A DNA stretch of 59,294 nucleotides from Pseudocitrobacter vendiensis (GCF_943590815.1 NZ_CALSBS010000026.1:1-59294), one strand, 5' to 3'. Counted from the stretch's first letter, positions 1 to 13,085 are shown. Notes: generated by a model not told the origin, from the letters alone. Numbers and translations are program-made.

Positions 1-216
<216 letters not shown>

Positions 217-229
217 TTAACCCCGGGGA

Positions 230-2356
<2,127 letters not shown>

Positions 2357-2440
2357 TTATCTTTTTAGGCGTTCAGTTAAGTAACCCAAAGCGGGCTGCT
2401 TCGCTGAAGCGCCCGCCTGGTGACTAATACTCCGAAGGGA

Positions 2441-3447
<1,007 letters not shown>

Positions 3448-3454
3448 ACGCAGA

Positions 3455-3483
3455 ATTTTAGGGCGGTGTCGAAAAGGTGTCAA
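3455..3483 (-). promoter_or_regulatory. str operon (rpsL) promoter
   Basis: On the minus strand a perfect -35 TTGACA (3483-3478) is followed after exactly 17 bases by -10 TAAAAT (3460-3455), with a GC-rich discriminator region between. This is a strong sigma-70 promoter ahead of rpsL, located between the tusB stop and rpsL. Confidence 0.85.
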
Positions 3484-3505
3484 GAAATATACAACAACCT
3501 GGCAT

Positions 3506-3793
3506 CTACCAGGCCATTTGAGACGCATGTTTTACCGCCAGCCTGACGAAGTCAGTATAGCCAACCCTGACGACACTGTTCGAAATTTGACCGTACAGCC
3601 CACGCGCTTCAACATCTTCATTCAGCACGTGTAGGGATATGGGGGCAGAACGGAGAATATCAAGAAAGCGGCTGCCCTCAATTGCCGCCACCACGCCATC
3701 AGAGCGAAGCAGCAGGTCATCCCCCTCTTTCACCACGCGCAGTAGCGCGGTGATGTCCGTATGCCAGGGAGAAGTACTTAGGGTATGCAGCAT
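3506..3793 (-). CDS. tusB: Sulfur relay protein TusB
   Basis: Small DsrH-like subunit of the TusBCD heterohexamer, which passes persulfide sulfur from TusA to TusE and MnmA for 2-thiolation of the wobble uridine in tRNAs for Lys, Glu and Gln. The 95-residue length and the N-terminus [19 protein letters not shown] fit TusB. It is the last of three tandem genes, 7 bases after tusC and just upstream of the str promoter. TusB itself lacks the sulfur-carrying cysteine, as expected. Confidence 0.93.
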   Translation of the reverse strand: MLHTLSTSPWHTDITALLRVVKEGDDLLLRSDGVVAAIEGSRFLDILRSAPISLHVLNEDVEARGLYGQISNSVVRVGYTDFVRLAVKHASQMAW

Positions 3794-3800
3794 AGACGCC

Positions 3801-4160
3801 TCAGAAGTGAAGAATCACATCATAGCCATCAAGCTGCTGACGAAGCGCATCAGGCTCCAGCAACTCAACGTCTGTGACAAAGGCCGTGGCCGCACTTAAG
3901 CCGCGCTCACGCAGAGACGCCGCGCACAGCCAGACGTTCTCAATATCGTAGAGTGGCATCAGCTTAAAGGTGGCGATGTAATCGCGGGCCAGCACCGTCG
4001 ACGGTTTTTGATCGCTCAGCAGTTGAAACACCCCGTCGCCGATAAAAAATACGCCGAGATCGTCACTTAACGCGGATGCGGCCAGCAGGGCATCGAGCCC
4101 TTCACGCCCGGAGGCGCTCCCGTGCGGCGCCGTCGAAAAAACAAAAGCGACACGTTTCAT
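3801..4160 (-). CDS. tusC: Sulfur relay protein TusC
   Basis: DsrF-like subunit of TusBCD, the tRNA 2-thiouridine sulfur relay complex. The protein is 119 residues and starts [25 protein letters not shown], matching the family. Its start codon shares one base with the tusD stop (4160), which indicates translational coupling. Confidence 0.94.
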   Translation of the reverse strand: MKRVAFVFSTAPHGSASGREGLDALLAASALSDDLGVFFIGDGVFQLLSDQKPSTVLARDYIATFKLMPLYDIENVWLCAASLRERGLSAATAFVTDVELLEPDALRQQLDGYDVILHF

Positions 4161-4546
4161 CAGAACTGCACCATGCGATCGCAGGTCAACGAGGCTTGCG
4201 CCAACGCACCCAACCCGCTCAGAGAAAACCCAGGCTGAAGATTAAAACCAGGCAGCGACAGATTTTTCGCTTCGGTTTCATCCGTGACACCACGACGTAG
4301 CGCCGCCGCCACACAAATATGCAACTCGACGCCTTGTTCATCATGCAGCTGCTGCCAGCCGCGCACCACGTCGAACTCATCGCTGGCAGGCGCGGTAAGC
4401 TGATTGGCGTTGTAGACGCCCTCGCGATAAAAGAACACGCAGGCAAGCTCGTGACCTTCGCTCAGCACCGCCTGCGCAAACTGCAGCGCGCTGCTGGCGT
4501 GTTGCGTCCCGTAGGCCGGGCCGGTCACCATGATGGCAAAACGCAT
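4160..4546 (-). CDS. tusD: Sulfurtransferase TusD
   Basis: DsrE-like subunit of TusBCD carrying the persulfide cysteine that accepts sulfur from TusA. The 128-residue protein starts [20 protein letters not shown]. The catalytic cysteine is probably the one in [12 protein letters not shown] or in [13 protein letters not shown]; TusD of E. coli uses Cys78, which fits the second. Its start overlaps the yheO stop by one base, so yheO-tusDCB form one operon. Confidence 0.94.
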   Translation of the reverse strand: MRFAIMVTGPAYGTQHASSALQFAQAVLSEGHELACVFFYREGVYNANQLTAPASDEFDVVRGWQQLHDEQGVELHICVAAALRRGVTDETEAKNLSLPGFNLQPGFSLSGLGALAQASLTCDRMVQF

Positions 4547-5268
4547 TACTTATCTTGCCCCACAAAGTCGCCGCTTTTGAACTGGCGAATGTAGAGATAC
4601 ACCGTGTGTTTGGAGATGTTCAGGCGGTCGGCCACCTGATTAATCGCATCCTTGATATCAAAGATGCCTTTCTCGTAAAGGTTGAGCACGATCTGGCGAT
4701 TTTTAGCGTTATTGGAAACGTTACGATCGGCATTCACCTCTTCAATCGTGAACTCCAGCGTCTGGGTGACCAGGTCTTCAACCGAAGAGGCAAAGTTAAC
4801 CTGCGAATTCACTTCCGGCGTTTCCGGCGGAATAAAGGTGTTCATGATTTGTGAGAAAGGCACATCAAGGTTCATGTTGATGCACAGCAGCCCAATGACA
4901 CGTTGTTCGCGATTGCGGATCGCGATGGTCACGGACTTCATCAGCACGCCACTTTTGGCACGAGTAAAATAGCATTTGGAAACGCTGCTATCTGCGCCGG
5001 TCATATCGTGCAGCATGCGCAGGGCCAGGTCGGTAATCGGCGAGCCGATTTTCCGTCCGGTATGTTCGCCGTTAGCGATTCGAATAGCCGAGCACTTCAG
5101 GTCCTGCAAAGAATGCAGCACAATTTCACAATGGGAACCAATGAGCATCGCTAACCCGTCCACGACCGCTTCGTAGGACTTCAGGATCTCGAAATCGGTT
5201 TTATCGAAAGGACGTTGATCCAGTAAATCAAGTTCACTGGTTTCGTTGGTTAAAAGCGACCTGGACAT
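4546..5268 (-). CDS. yheO: YheO-type PAS/HTH transcriptional regulator
   Basis: A cytosolic DNA-binding protein of the YheO family: an N-terminal YheO-like PAS domain (about residues 20-130, with [20 protein letters not shown]) and a C-terminal helix-turn-helix (about 190-235, [20 protein letters not shown]). I chose the ATG at 5268 (MSRSLLTNE, 240 residues, equal to E. coli) over the in-frame GTG at 5280, because AGGAG sits 11 bases before the ATG. First gene of yheO-tusDCB. Its ligand is unknown, and a link to tRNA thiolation is only suggested by operon position. Confidence 0.9.
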   Translation of the reverse strand: MSRSLLTNETSELDLLDQRPFDKTDFEILKSYEAVVDGLAMLIGSHCEIVLHSLQDLKCSAIRIANGEHTGRKIGSPITDLALRMLHDMTGADSSVSKCYFTRAKSGVLMKSVTIAIRNREQRVIGLLCINMNLDVPFSQIMNTFIPPETPEVNSQVNFASSVEDLVTQTLEFTIEEVNADRNVSNNAKNRQIVLNLYEKGIFDIKDAINQVADRLNISKHTVYLYIRQFKSGDFVGQDK

Positions 5269-5391
5269 GTAAAAAAGCACTCCTTTTCAGGAGCCTGTCG
5301 TTATGTTGTCAGGGCAGGCTCATCACTAATAGGGGGATCTAAAGTAATACGCGCACCTGGCGCTTTCCAGCATTAATTATATCAGGCAGGT

Positions 5392-5422
5392 AATAAAAAG
5401 CCGCCGCCCAATGGGCGGCGGC
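5392..5422 (-). terminator. Rho-independent terminator of fkpA
   Basis: Just after the fkpA stop the minus strand reads an 11-bp GC stem (GCCGCCGCCCA / TGGGCGGCGGC, tight loop) followed by TTTTTATTA. It is a strong intrinsic terminator that separates fkpA from yheO. Confidence 0.9.
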
Positions 5423-5432
5423 TATCAGACTC

Positions 5433-6251
5433 TTATTTTTTGTCTGCGGTTGCAGCTTTCTCAGCTGGCGCAGCGTCAGCTTTCGCGTCCGCTTTTGGTG
5501 CTGGCTTAACGTCTAACAGTTCAACGTCGAAGACCAGGGTGGAGTTAGCCGGGATACCCGGAACGCCGGTTTTACCGTAAGCCAGATCCGGTGGGATAAC
5601 CAGCTTGATTTTGCCGCCTTTTTTGATGTTTTTCAGGCCTTCAGTCCAGCCTGGGATCACGCCATCAAGACGGAAAGAGAGCGGCTCGCCACGAGTATAA
5701 GAGTTATCGAACTCTTTACCGTCGATCAGCGTGCCTTTGTAGTTTACTACCACGGTGTCGCTATCGGTCGGTGCGCTACCGGTACCCGCTTTCTCTACTT
5801 TGTACAGCAGGCCAGTAGAAGAGGTTTTCACATCTTTCTCTTTGGCGAATTTCGCGCGGTACTCTTTACCTTTCGCTTCGTTATCCGCGGCGTCTTTCTC
5901 CATCTTCGCCTGAGCGGAAGACTTCACGCGCGCTTCGAAAGCCTGCAGGGTTTGCTCGATTTCCTGATCGGATAGTTTGCTCTTATCAGCAAATGCGTCC
6001 TGAACACCGGCGATCAGCTGATCTTTATCCAGTTTGATGCCCAGTTTTTCCTGTTCTTTCAGGGAGTTTTCCATGTAACGACCCAGCGAAGCACCCAGTG
6101 CATAAGCGGATTTCTGGTCGTCGTTTTTGAAAGCGGATTTGCTTTCTGCGGCTGCTGCGGTTTTCGCAGAGTCAGCGGCAAACGCCAGCGGCGCATTCAG
6201 TGCAACGGCCATCGTGGTTGCCAGAAGCGTTACTTTAAACAGTGATTTCAT
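5433..6251 (-). CDS. fkpA: FKBP-type peptidyl-prolyl isomerase FkpA
   Basis: Periplasmic dimeric chaperone and prolyl isomerase. A signal peptide (MKSLFKVTLLATTMAVALNA, cleavage near AFA-ADS) is followed by an alpha-helical dimerisation domain (about 40-140) and an FKBP domain (about 150-255) with VVNYKGTLIDGKEFDNS and GVIPGWTEGLK. The tail is Lys/Ala/Asp-rich and low-complexity. The ATG at 6251 gives 272 residues (E. coli 270). An upstream in-frame start would add 11 residues before the signal peptide and was rejected. A sigma-E-like promoter lies upstream, consistent with envelope-stress control in E. coli. Confidence 0.96.
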   Translation of the reverse strand: MKSLFKVTLLATTMAVALNAPLAFAADSAKTAAAAESKSAFKNDDQKSAYALGASLGRYMENSLKEQEKLGIKLDKDQLIAGVQDAFADKSKLSDQEIEQTLQAFEARVKSSAQAKMEKDAADNEAKGKEYRAKFAKEKDVKTSSTGLLYKVEKAGTGSAPTDSDTVVVNYKGTLIDGKEFDNSYTRGEPLSFRLDGVIPGWTEGLKNIKKGGKIKLVIPPDLAYGKTGVPGIPANSTLVFDVELLDVKPAPKADAKADAAPAEKAATADKK

Positions 6252-6361
6252 CCATCTCTCCAGGGCCGGGGCCTCTCGCCCCAAGATTTACTAAGTGAGA
6301 AGCGTACTATATAGCCTTGCAGAACAAATCTACATACGAACGCTCCTGATTCTCGACACTT

Positions 6362-6391
6362 TTCAGACTATTTTTGTTTAAATTAGTTTCC
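6362..6391 (-). promoter_or_regulatory. Candidate sigma-E promoter of fkpA
   Basis: The minus strand has GGAAACT (6391-6385), a 16-base AT-rich spacer, then GTCTGAA (6368-6362), close to the sigma-E pattern GGAACTT-N15/16-GTCTAA. fkpA is a known RpoE target in E. coli. The start of transcription would lie about 105 bases before the ATG. Confidence 0.6.
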
Positions 6392-6484
6392 CCGTTGACG
6401 AAGGAATGCTGCGTGAGAGCCGAAAGTTAAGTAGAATCCGCGGCACCGGGAAGCACGCCGGAACTCACAGCGAAGAGGTTAATG

Positions 6485-6703
6485 ATGCAAGAAATGAGTA
6501 TTGAAGCGCGGATGGAAGAACTTGAAAGCCGCCTGGCGTTTCAGGAGATCACCATTGAAGATCTTAACCAAACGGTCACCCAGCATGAGCTGGAAATGGC
6601 GAAACTGCGCGATCATCTGCGGTTACTGACGGAGAAACTGAAGGCCAGTCAACCGTCTAATCTCGCGTCCCAGTCAGAAGAGACGCCACCGCCTCACTAT
6701 TGA
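6485..6703 (+). CDS. slyX: SlyX family protein
   Basis: Small conserved protein of unknown biochemical function, 72 residues, predicted to be almost entirely a coiled coil ([21 protein letters not shown]) with a Pro-rich end ETPPPHY. Two ATGs are adjacent. I chose the second (6485) because GAGG then sits 6 bases upstream and the length equals E. coli SlyX. Divergent from fkpA and convergent with slyD, as in E. coli. Confidence 0.93.
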   Translation: MQEMSIEARMEELESRLAFQEITIEDLNQTVTQHELEMAKLRDHLRLLTEKLKASQPSNLASQSEETPPPHY

Positions 6704-6708
6704 GACGT

Positions 6709-6738
6709 AAAAAAAGCGGGATTATTCCCGCTTTTTTG
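6709..6738 (+). terminator. Bidirectional terminator after slyX
   Basis: A symmetric hairpin: an A-run, AGCGGG, loop ATTATT, CCCGCT, then a T-run. The A-run on one side and T-run on the other would let it stop transcription both from slyX and from slyD on the opposite strand. Confidence 0.85.
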
Positions 6739-6739
6739 T

Positions 6740-6819
6740 TGCCGGATGGCGCTTCGCTTATCCGGCCTACAAGATAATCTTATGTAGGCCGGGTAACGCA
6801 ACGCCGTCCTCCGGCGAAG
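6740..6819. repeat. REP pair (BIME) between slyX and slyD
   Basis: Two oppositely oriented REP palindromes, recognised by GCCGGATGGCGCTTCGCTTA and TGTAGGCCGGGTAACGC, sit in the convergent slyX/slyD gap. They are typical enteric extragenic palindromes. Confidence 0.85.
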
Positions 6820-6825
6820 GCTGAA

Positions 6826-7410
6826 TTAATGGCAACCGCAACCGCCGTTACCACAACCGCCTTTACCGTGTTCATGACCATGGTCGTGACCGTGGCCGCC
6901 GCAGCAACCATCGTGGTCATGATCGTGATCGTGGTCGTGGCCGTTCGCACCGTGAACGTGGCCATGAGCCAGTTCTTCTTCGGTTGCTTCACGGATAGCC
7001 ACAACTTCCACGTTAAATTTCAGATTCTGACCCGCCAGCATGTGGTTACCATCAACCACAACGTGATCGTCTTCGACTTCGGTGATTTCAACCGGAACCG
7101 GGCCCTGGTCAGTTTCTGCCAGGAAGCGCATGCCAACCTGCAGTTCGTCAACGCCCATGAACACGTCTTTAGGAACGCGCTGCACCAGGTTTTCGTCATA
7201 CTGACCGTAAGCGTCGTTCGCGCCAACAGCCACATCGAATTTATCGCCAACTTCGTGACCTTCCAGCGCTGTTTCCAGGCCAGAGATCAGGGAACCGTGA
7301 CCATGCAGGTAGTCCAGCGGCGCACTTACCGGAGACTCATCAACCAACACACCGTCTTCTGTACGTACCTGATAGGCCAGGCTGACCACCAGGTCTTTTG
7401 CTACTTTCAT
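6826..7410 (-). CDS. slyD: FKBP-type prolyl isomerase and metallochaperone SlyD
   Basis: Cytosolic prolyl cis-trans isomerase and chaperone that also binds nickel and helps hydrogenase maturation. The FKBP domain (residues 1-70 and about 120-150) is interrupted by the insert-in-flap chaperone domain. The last ~45 residues are a His/Cys/Gly/Asp-rich metal-binding tail (HDHDHDHDGCCGGHGHDHGH) ending in GCGCH. Length 194 compares with E. coli 196. Starts MKVAKDLVVSLAYQVRTEDG. This tail is the part that co-purifies on nickel columns in E. coli. Confidence 0.97.
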   Translation of the reverse strand: MKVAKDLVVSLAYQVRTEDGVLVDESPVSAPLDYLHGHGSLISGLETALEGHEVGDKFDVAVGANDAYGQYDENLVQRVPKDVFMGVDELQVGMRFLAETDQGPVPVEITEVEDDHVVVDGNHMLAGQNLKFNVEVVAIREATEEELAHGHVHGANGHDHDHDHDHDGCCGGHGHDHGHEHGKGGCGNGGCGCH

Positions 7411-7504
7411 GATATCTCCTGAGCAAGGGAAGAATAGTGGCGCAGATTGTAGCGGAATTCTGCACTCGTGTACCCCTTAGCTTAAAAAAAGGCGAGCGAT
7501 AACG

Positions 7505-7705
7505 CTAGTCGGGATGAAAAATGCCAATCACTTGCTCATCTTTGCGAACATGCTCGCGGGCTTCTTTATCTGCTTCCCGCATCTGATGACCACACTTAAC
7601 GCATTCAACAATATCAACATTATTTTCGCGCCACATGGCCATGGAATCCTGCGCCTGACACGCCGGGCATTTCGCGCCCGCGATAAACCGTTTACGTACC
7701 GCCAT
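7505..7705 (-). CDS. yheV: YheV family putative zinc-ribbon protein
   Basis: A 66-residue protein of unknown function with a zinc-ribbon pattern: CPAC (residues 14-17) and CVKCGH (about 35-40), which would hold one metal ion. Starts MAVRKRFIAGAKCPACQAQD. It lies 10 bases after kefB on the same strand, so it is probably the last gene of kefGB-yheV, as in E. coli. No motif tells what it binds besides metal. Confidence 0.9.
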   Translation of the reverse strand: MAVRKRFIAGAKCPACQAQDSMAMWRENNVDIVECVKCGHQMREADKEAREHVRKDEQVIGIFHPD

Positions 7706-7715
7706 ACTTCACCTT

Positions 7716-9521
7716 TTATTCAAATTCATCCCAGCCATCCAGCTGACGTCGCTCCTGTTGCATCTCGCGCTGGAAGATCTCTTCCAGCTCGCGCCGCGCT
7801 TCCCGCACGCGCGAAATCTGTTGCGTATCGCTGTGCACGGGCATCAGCTCGCGCAGCATCCGCATATCGAGCCGACGGAAGTGCAGTTGCGCCCGCTGTG
7901 CCTGATGAGGATGCATTCCCGTAGAAATAAGCGCCTTACGCCCCAGTTCCAGCGCGCTGGAAAAGGTCTCACGGGAAAACTGTAACACGCCCGCCTGCAG
8001 CAGTTCGTGCGCTTCCACACGTCCCCGGGCACGCGCCATAATATTGAGGTGCGGAAAGTGCTGCTGGCAGATTTCCACCAGCTTCATGGTGTCTTCCGGA
8101 TCGTTACAGGTGATGACAATTGACTGTGCCTGCTCCGCCCCGGCGGAACGCAGCAACTCAACCTGCGTCGCATCACCGTAGTAAACCTTATAACCATATT
8201 TACGCATCAGATTGACCGCACTGATATCCCGTTCCAGCACGGTAATGCGCAGCTTGTTCGCCATCAGCAAGCGGCCAATCACCTGACCAAAACGGCCAAA
8301 GCCGACCACGATCACCTGTGGCTTATCATCTTCCACCCACGGCGCTTCCTCTTCTTCTTCCGGGCCGTTAAAGCGGCGCGACAGCACGCGGTCGATGGCT
8401 TTCATCAGCAGCGGCGTCGTCATCATCGACAGGGTTACGGTCACCAACAGCAGCGCCATCTGGTCGTCTTTAAAGAGCTTCACGCTCGATGCGGCGGAAA
8501 AGAGCACAAACGCAAACTCACCGCCCTGACTGAGCACGCCAGCGAACTGCATCCGCTCGGAACTACGCAGGCCATGCAGCCGCGCCAGCACGTACAGCAC
8601 CAGCGTTTTCACCGCCACCAGCACCACCACGCTGCCCACCACCCACAGAATATGGGTGTAGAGCACGCCAAGATTCAGCGCCATGCCAACGGAAATAAAG
8701 AACAGCCCCAGCAGCAGGCCTTTAAAGGGCTCGATAGCTGTTTCCAGTTCGTGACGATATTCACTTTCCGCCAGCAGCACCCCGGCAATAAACGTCCCAA
8801 GCGCCATTGAAAGTCCCAGCGCATCCATAAACAGCGCGGAACCCAACACCAGCAGCAGCGTCGCCGCCGTAAACACTTCGCGCACGCCGGAGGCGGCGAT
8901 AAACCGGAACACCGGACGCAGCAGGTAACGCCCGCCAATCAACACGCCACCAAATACCAGCACTTTCATGCCGACAGCCATCCAGTCGACGTGATCGTCG
9001 CCAGACCCTGCCAGCAGCGGCACCAGTGCCAACGCGGGAATAACCGCTAAATCCTGAAACAGCAGCACCGAAAAACCGAGTTGCCCCGATTCGCTGCGGT
9101 TCATGCCCTTCTCGCGCATTAATTGCAGCGCCATCGCCGTCGATGACATCGCCAGGCCAATCCCGCCAATCACCGCTGTCTGCCAGGAAAAATCCGTCAG
9201 CATCAGCAGGCCACCGAGGATAAGCGCGCTGAAAATAACCTGTGCCGCGCCGATACCGAAAATAGGTCGCCGCAGTTGCCAGAGTTTGGCCGGATTCAGT
9301 TCAAGCCCAATGATGAACATCAGAAAGACGACGCCCAGCTCCGAAAAGTGAAGAATTTCATCGACGTCGCTGATAAATCCGAGCCCCCATGGGCCGATAG
9401 CAATCCCCGCCAGCAGGTAGCCCAGTACCGCGCCAATGCCCAAACGGGCAGCGAGCGGCACCGCCACCACGGCGGCAAACAGAAACAGCACGCCGGCCAG
9501 TAACAAATCGGAACCTTCCAT
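7716..9521 (-). CDS. kefB: Glutathione-regulated potassium efflux antiporter KefB
   Basis: Inner-membrane K+/H+ antiporter of the CPA2 family, held closed by glutathione and opened by glutathione adducts of electrophiles to acidify the cytoplasm. A membrane domain with about 12-13 segments (residues 1-380, including [18 protein letters not shown]) precedes a KTN/RCK domain starting [17 protein letters not shown]. The ATG at 9521 ([20 protein letters not shown]) gives 601 residues as in E. coli. It overlaps the stop of kefG by one base, and KefG is its activating partner. Confidence 0.96.
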   Translation of the reverse strand: MEGSDLLLAGVLFLFAAVVAVPLAARLGIGAVLGYLLAGIAIGPWGLGFISDVDEILHFSELGVVFLMFIIGLELNPAKLWQLRRPIFGIGAAQVIFSALILGGLLMLTDFSWQTAVIGGIGLAMSSTAMALQLMREKGMNRSESGQLGFSVLLFQDLAVIPALALVPLLAGSGDDHVDWMAVGMKVLVFGGVLIGGRYLLRPVFRFIAASGVREVFTAATLLLVLGSALFMDALGLSMALGTFIAGVLLAESEYRHELETAIEPFKGLLLGLFFISVGMALNLGVLYTHILWVVGSVVVLVAVKTLVLYVLARLHGLRSSERMQFAGVLSQGGEFAFVLFSAASSVKLFKDDQMALLLVTVTLSMMTTPLLMKAIDRVLSRRFNGPEEEEEAPWVEDDKPQVIVVGFGRFGQVIGRLLMANKLRITVLERDISAVNLMRKYGYKVYYGDATQVELLRSAGAEQAQSIVITCNDPEDTMKLVEICQQHFPHLNIMARARGRVEAHELLQAGVLQFSRETFSSALELGRKALISTGMHPHQAQRAQLHFRRLDMRMLRELMPVHSDTQQISRVREARRELEEIFQREMQQERRQLDGWDEFE

Positions 9522-10075
9522 CAGCGGCCTCCCGGCGCAATCGGTGAAGCCAGCCACTCACCGTACGCTTTCGCGTGACTTGCCAGCTCTTCCGGCGATT
9601 GACGGCGCGCCCAGTAGATAATCATCGGGTTCATCCAGTGCATCCGGCACATCGCCGCCGTCAGTTCAAAGGGACGTAAAATATCGCTCATGGGATAGCG
9701 GTTCAGCGCGTCATAACGGTAAGCACTTTCTGGCTCGCCAGTGGTAATGACGCTACGCCAGTACTTTCCCGCCAGTTGGTTGCCCCCCACCCCGCTGGCA
9801 AAACCACGGCTTAACACGCGATCCAGCCACTCTTTGAGCAATGCCGGGCAACTGTAGGTATAAAGCGGATGCTGGAACACAATCACCTCGTGCTCGCGCA
9901 GCAGCGCCTGTTCACGCGGGATATCAATAAAAAAATCAGGATAGTTTGCGTACAAGTCATGCACGGTCACGTTGCTCAGCTGTGTGGCAGGCTTGAGCAA
10001 AACCCGGTTCGCCACCGAGTCCTGTGATTCCGGATGGGCATACAGCAGCAATACTTTCGGCGTCTGCGACATCAT
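9521..10075 (-). CDS. kefG: KefG, ancillary protein of the KefB system
   Basis: Peripheral flavodoxin-like protein of the quinone-oxidoreductase family required for full KefB activity. Starts [20 protein letters not shown]; further family motifs are [21 protein letters not shown] and TTGEPESAY. The ATG at 10075 gives 184 residues, equal to E. coli. A longer frame to 10138 lacks family similarity and was rejected. Translationally coupled to kefB. Confidence 0.95.
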   Translation of the reverse strand: MMSQTPKVLLLYAHPESQDSVANRVLLKPATQLSNVTVHDLYANYPDFFIDIPREQALLREHEVIVFQHPLYTYSCPALLKEWLDRVLSRGFASGVGGNQLAGKYWRSVITTGEPESAYRYDALNRYPMSDILRPFELTAAMCRMHWMNPMIIYWARRQSPEELASHAKAYGEWLASPIAPGGR

Positions 10076-10231
10076 TCCCCTCCGTTTATCATTTCCGGGC
10101 GCACGCGCAGCAGGAATGATTTTGTGTATCGTCATCATTTTGGGCTACCATTGCGGCCCGGTGTGGCGATTCGCTCACCACATTACATTATCACAATGAC
10201 AATTTAACATACCCAGAACATACGGCGCCTT

Positions 10232-12136
10232 ATGATTGTTTTCTCCTCGTTACAAATTCGACGCGGCGTGCGCGTCCTGCTGGACAACGCAACAGCCACC
10301 ATTAACCCAGGGCAGAAAGTCGGCCTGGTGGGGAAAAACGGCTGCGGCAAATCCACGCTGCTGGCGTTATTGAAGAACGAGTTAAGCGCCGATGGCGGTA
10401 GCTTTACCTTCCCCGGCAACTGGCAACTGGCCTGGGTGAATCAGGAAACGCCTGCTCTGGCAGAGCCTGCACTGGAGTATGTTATTGACGGCGACCGTGA
10501 ATATCGCCAGCTTGAAGCGCAACTGAATGCCGCCAATGAGCGTAACGACGGCCATGCCATCGCCACCGTTCATGGCAAACTGGACGCGATTGACGCATGG
10601 ACCATCCGCGCACGCGCGTCCAGCCTGCTACACGGTTTGGGCTTCAGTAACGAGCAGCTTGAACGTTCGGTGAGCGATTTTTCCGGTGGCTGGCGGATGC
10701 GTTTAAACCTGGCGCAGGCGCTGATTTGCCGTTCCGATTTACTGCTGCTCGATGAACCGACAAACCACCTCGATCTCGACGCGGTTATCTGGCTGGAGAA
10801 ATGGCTGAAGAGCTATCAGGGCACGCTGATCCTGATTTCGCACGACCGCGACTTCCTCGATCCGATCGTCGACAAAATTATTCATATCGAACAGCAGGCG
10901 ATGTTCGAATACACCGGCAACTACAGCTCTTTCGAACGTCAACGCGCGACGCGTCTGGCCCAGCAGCAGGCGACCTACGAAAGCCAGCAACAGCGCGTGG
11001 CGCACCTGCAAAGCTTTATCGACCGCTTTAAAGCCAAAGCCAGCAAAGCCAAACAGGCGCAGAGCCGCGTGAAAATGCTGGAACGTATGGAGCTTATCGC
11101 CCCGGCGCACGTCGATAACCCGTTCCACTTCAGCTTCCGCGCGCCGGAAAGCCTGCCAAGCCCGCTCCTTAAAATGGAGAAAGTCAGCGCAGGCTACGGT
11201 GAGCGCATTATTCTCGACTCGATTAAACTGAATCTGGTACCCGGCTCGCGCATCGGCCTGCTCGGGCGCAACGGCGCGGGTAAATCGACGCTGATTAAAA
11301 TGCTGGCCGGTGAACTTAGCCCGATAAGCGGCGAGATTGGCCTGGCGAAAGGCATCAAGCTCGGCTACTTCGCTCAGCATCAACTGGAGTTCCTGCGTGC
11401 CGATGAGTCACCGATTCAACATCTCGCGCGCTTAGCGCCGCAGGAATTAGAACAGAAGCTGCGAGATTACCTCGGCGGCTTCGGTTTCCAGGGCGATAAA
11501 GTCAGCGAACCGACCGGGCGTTTCTCCGGCGGTGAAAAAGCGCGTCTGGTGCTGGCGTTAATCGTCTGGCAACGCCCGAACCTGCTGCTGCTCGATGAAC
11601 CGACTAACCACCTTGACCTCGATATGCGTCAGGCTTTGACCGAAGCACTCATTGAGTTTGAAGGCGCGCTGGTTGTCGTCTCGCACGACCGTCACCTGCT
11701 GCGCTCCACCACCGATGACCTCTATCTGGTTCACGATGGCAAAGTCGAACCGTTCGATGGCGATCTGGAGGATTATCAAAAGTGGCTGAGCGATTCGCAG
11801 AAACAGGAAGCGCAGGCGGACGACGCCCCTAAAGATAACGTCAACAGCGCGCAAGCGCGTAAAGATCAGAAGCGTCGCGAAGCGGAACTGCGCACACTCA
11901 CACAGCCGCTGCGTAAAGAGATTGCCCGTCTGGAAAAAGAGATGGAGAAGCTCAACGCGAAGCTTGCCAGTGCGGAAGAAAAACTGGGCGACAGCGAACT
12001 TTACGATCAGAGCCGCAAAGCGGAACTGACTGAATGTTTGCAACAGCAGGCGCAGGCAAAAGCGGGGCTGGAAGAGGCTGAAATGGCCTGGCTGGATGCG
12101 CAGGAGCAGTTAGAAGCCATGCTGCAAAGCGAATAA
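10232..12136 (+). CDS. yheS: ABC-F family ATPase YheS
   Basis: Soluble tandem ATP-binding protein of the ABC-F class, whose members act on ribosomes rather than as transporters. Domain 1 has Walker A GKNGCGKST (about 34), signature FSGGW and Walker B LLLLDEPTNHLD. Domain 2 has GRNGAGKST (about 348), FSGGEK and a second DEPTNHLD. A linker arm lies between them (about 230-310), and the C-terminus is a coiled coil (about 540-630). 634 residues against 637 in E. coli. Divergent from kefG. In E. coli yheT follows directly; here mdcR begins 12 bases later. Confidence 0.95.
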   Translation: MIVFSSLQIRRGVRVLLDNATATINPGQKVGLVGKNGCGKSTLLALLKNELSADGGSFTFPGNWQLAWVNQETPALAEPALEYVIDGDREYRQLEAQLNAANERNDGHAIATVHGKLDAIDAWTIRARASSLLHGLGFSNEQLERSVSDFSGGWRMRLNLAQALICRSDLLLLDEPTNHLDLDAVIWLEKWLKSYQGTLILISHDRDFLDPIVDKIIHIEQQAMFEYTGNYSSFERQRATRLAQQQATYESQQQRVAHLQSFIDRFKAKASKAKQAQSRVKMLERMELIAPAHVDNPFHFSFRAPESLPSPLLKMEKVSAGYGERIILDSIKLNLVPGSRIGLLGRNGAGKSTLIKMLAGELSPISGEIGLAKGIKLGYFAQHQLEFLRADESPIQHLARLAPQELEQKLRDYLGGFGFQGDKVSEPTGRFSGGEKARLVLALIVWQRPNLLLLDEPTNHLDLDMRQALTEALIEFEGALVVVSHDRHLLRSTTDDLYLVHDGKVEPFDGDLEDYQKWLSDSQKQEAQADDAPKDNVNSAQARKDQKRREAELRTLTQPLRKEIARLEKEMEKLNAKLASAEEKLGDSELYDQSRKAELTECLQQQAQAKAGLEEAEMAWLDAQEQLEAMLQSE

Positions 12137-12148
12137 AGGCGACACACC

Positions 12149-13081
12149 ATGAACCCGGTAACGACCAACGACATCACCTTCCGCAAGCTGGCGATCTTCA
12201 TGACCTTTATGGAGAAAGGCAATATCGCCCGTACCGCCGAGGCGCTGGAGCTCAGCGGCGTGAGCGTGCATCGCGCGCTGCACACGCTGGAAGAGAACGT
12301 CCGTTGTCCGTTGTTCATCCATAAAGGCCGCAACCTGGTCGCGCTTCCGGCGGCCTGGACGCTGCTGGAGTATTGTCAGGAAGTCACTCAACTGATGGCG
12401 CGCGGGCTGGAAGAAGCGCGTAAAACAGCGGGTGTTGGTCAGGGGCGTCTGCGCGTCGGTACGCTCTATTCATTGACGCTGGAAACTGTGCCGCGCCTGA
12501 TTATGGGTATGAAACTGCGGCGTCCGGATCTGGAGCTTGACCTCACCATGGGCTCCAACGATACCCTGCTGCATATGCTGGAAGACGGCACGCTGGATGC
12601 GATCATCATCTCTATTTCTGAGAGTGATATCGACCGCAACAACATGGAAGTGCTGCCACTGTTCCACGACGACATCTTCCTCGCCGCGCCCGCCTCCGCT
12701 TCGCTGAAGCCCGACGCGCTTGCCGACCTACGCGATTATCGCGACCAGAAATTTGTCTCACTGGCGGAAGGGTTTGCCACCTACGCAGGTTTTCAGGAAG
12801 CGTTTCACATCGCCGGGTTTGAACCGGAGATCGTGACAAGGGTGAATGATATTTTCTCGATGTTGAGTCTGGTACAGGCAGGTGTAGGATTTACCCTGAT
12901 GCCAGGGCGCATGAAGAAGGTGTATGAGAATTCGGTACAGTTGCTGAAGCTTTCGCAGCCGTACCAGATGCAGCAGCTCATCGCGATTGTATTCAGCCGC
13001 AACCGCGAGCAGGACCCGAACCTCCGCGCGCTCGCCGCCGAAGGACGTATGTACGCGCGGAGCCTGGACGAGAACGCCTGA
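12149..13081 (+). CDS. mdcR: LysR-type regulator, probable malonate operon regulator MdcR
   Basis: LysR-family regulator of 310 residues. The N-terminal winged helix-turn-helix (about residues 8-70) includes GNIARTAEALELSGVSVHRA, and a substrate-binding domain (about 95-300) includes GRLRVGTLYSLTLETVPRL. The gene starts 12 bases after yheS on the same strand, with a weak SD (AAAGGCG), and converges on mdcH. Assignment as MdcR rests on context and recalled resemblance to Klebsiella MdcR. It may be transcribed partly by readthrough from yheS. By analogy it would sense malonate and activate mdcA. Confidence 0.8.
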   Translation: MNPVTTNDITFRKLAIFMTFMEKGNIARTAEALELSGVSVHRALHTLEENVRCPLFIHKGRNLVALPAAWTLLEYCQEVTQLMARGLEEARKTAGVGQGRLRVGTLYSLTLETVPRLIMGMKLRRPDLELDLTMGSNDTLLHMLEDGTLDAIIISISESDIDRNNMEVLPLFHDDIFLAAPASASLKPDALADLRDYRDQKFVSLAEGFATYAGFQEAFHIAGFEPEIVTRVNDIFSMLSLVQAGVGFTLMPGRMKKVYENSVQLLKLSQPYQMQQLIAIVFSRNREQDPNLRALAAEGRMYARSLDENA

Positions 13082-13085
13082 GCCG

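Noticed and set aside
6880-6970. Possible CRISPR or tandem repeat near 6900 (repeating ATGATC/GTGATC units)
   Set aside because: It is the HD-repeat coding region of slyD; the units have no spacers and keep the reading frame.
6829-7422. 197-codon plus-strand frame opposite slyD, Val/Thr/Ala/Met-rich at the start
   Set aside because: It is the complement of the His/Asp repeat tail of SlyD (GTC/ATC repeats), not a membrane protein.
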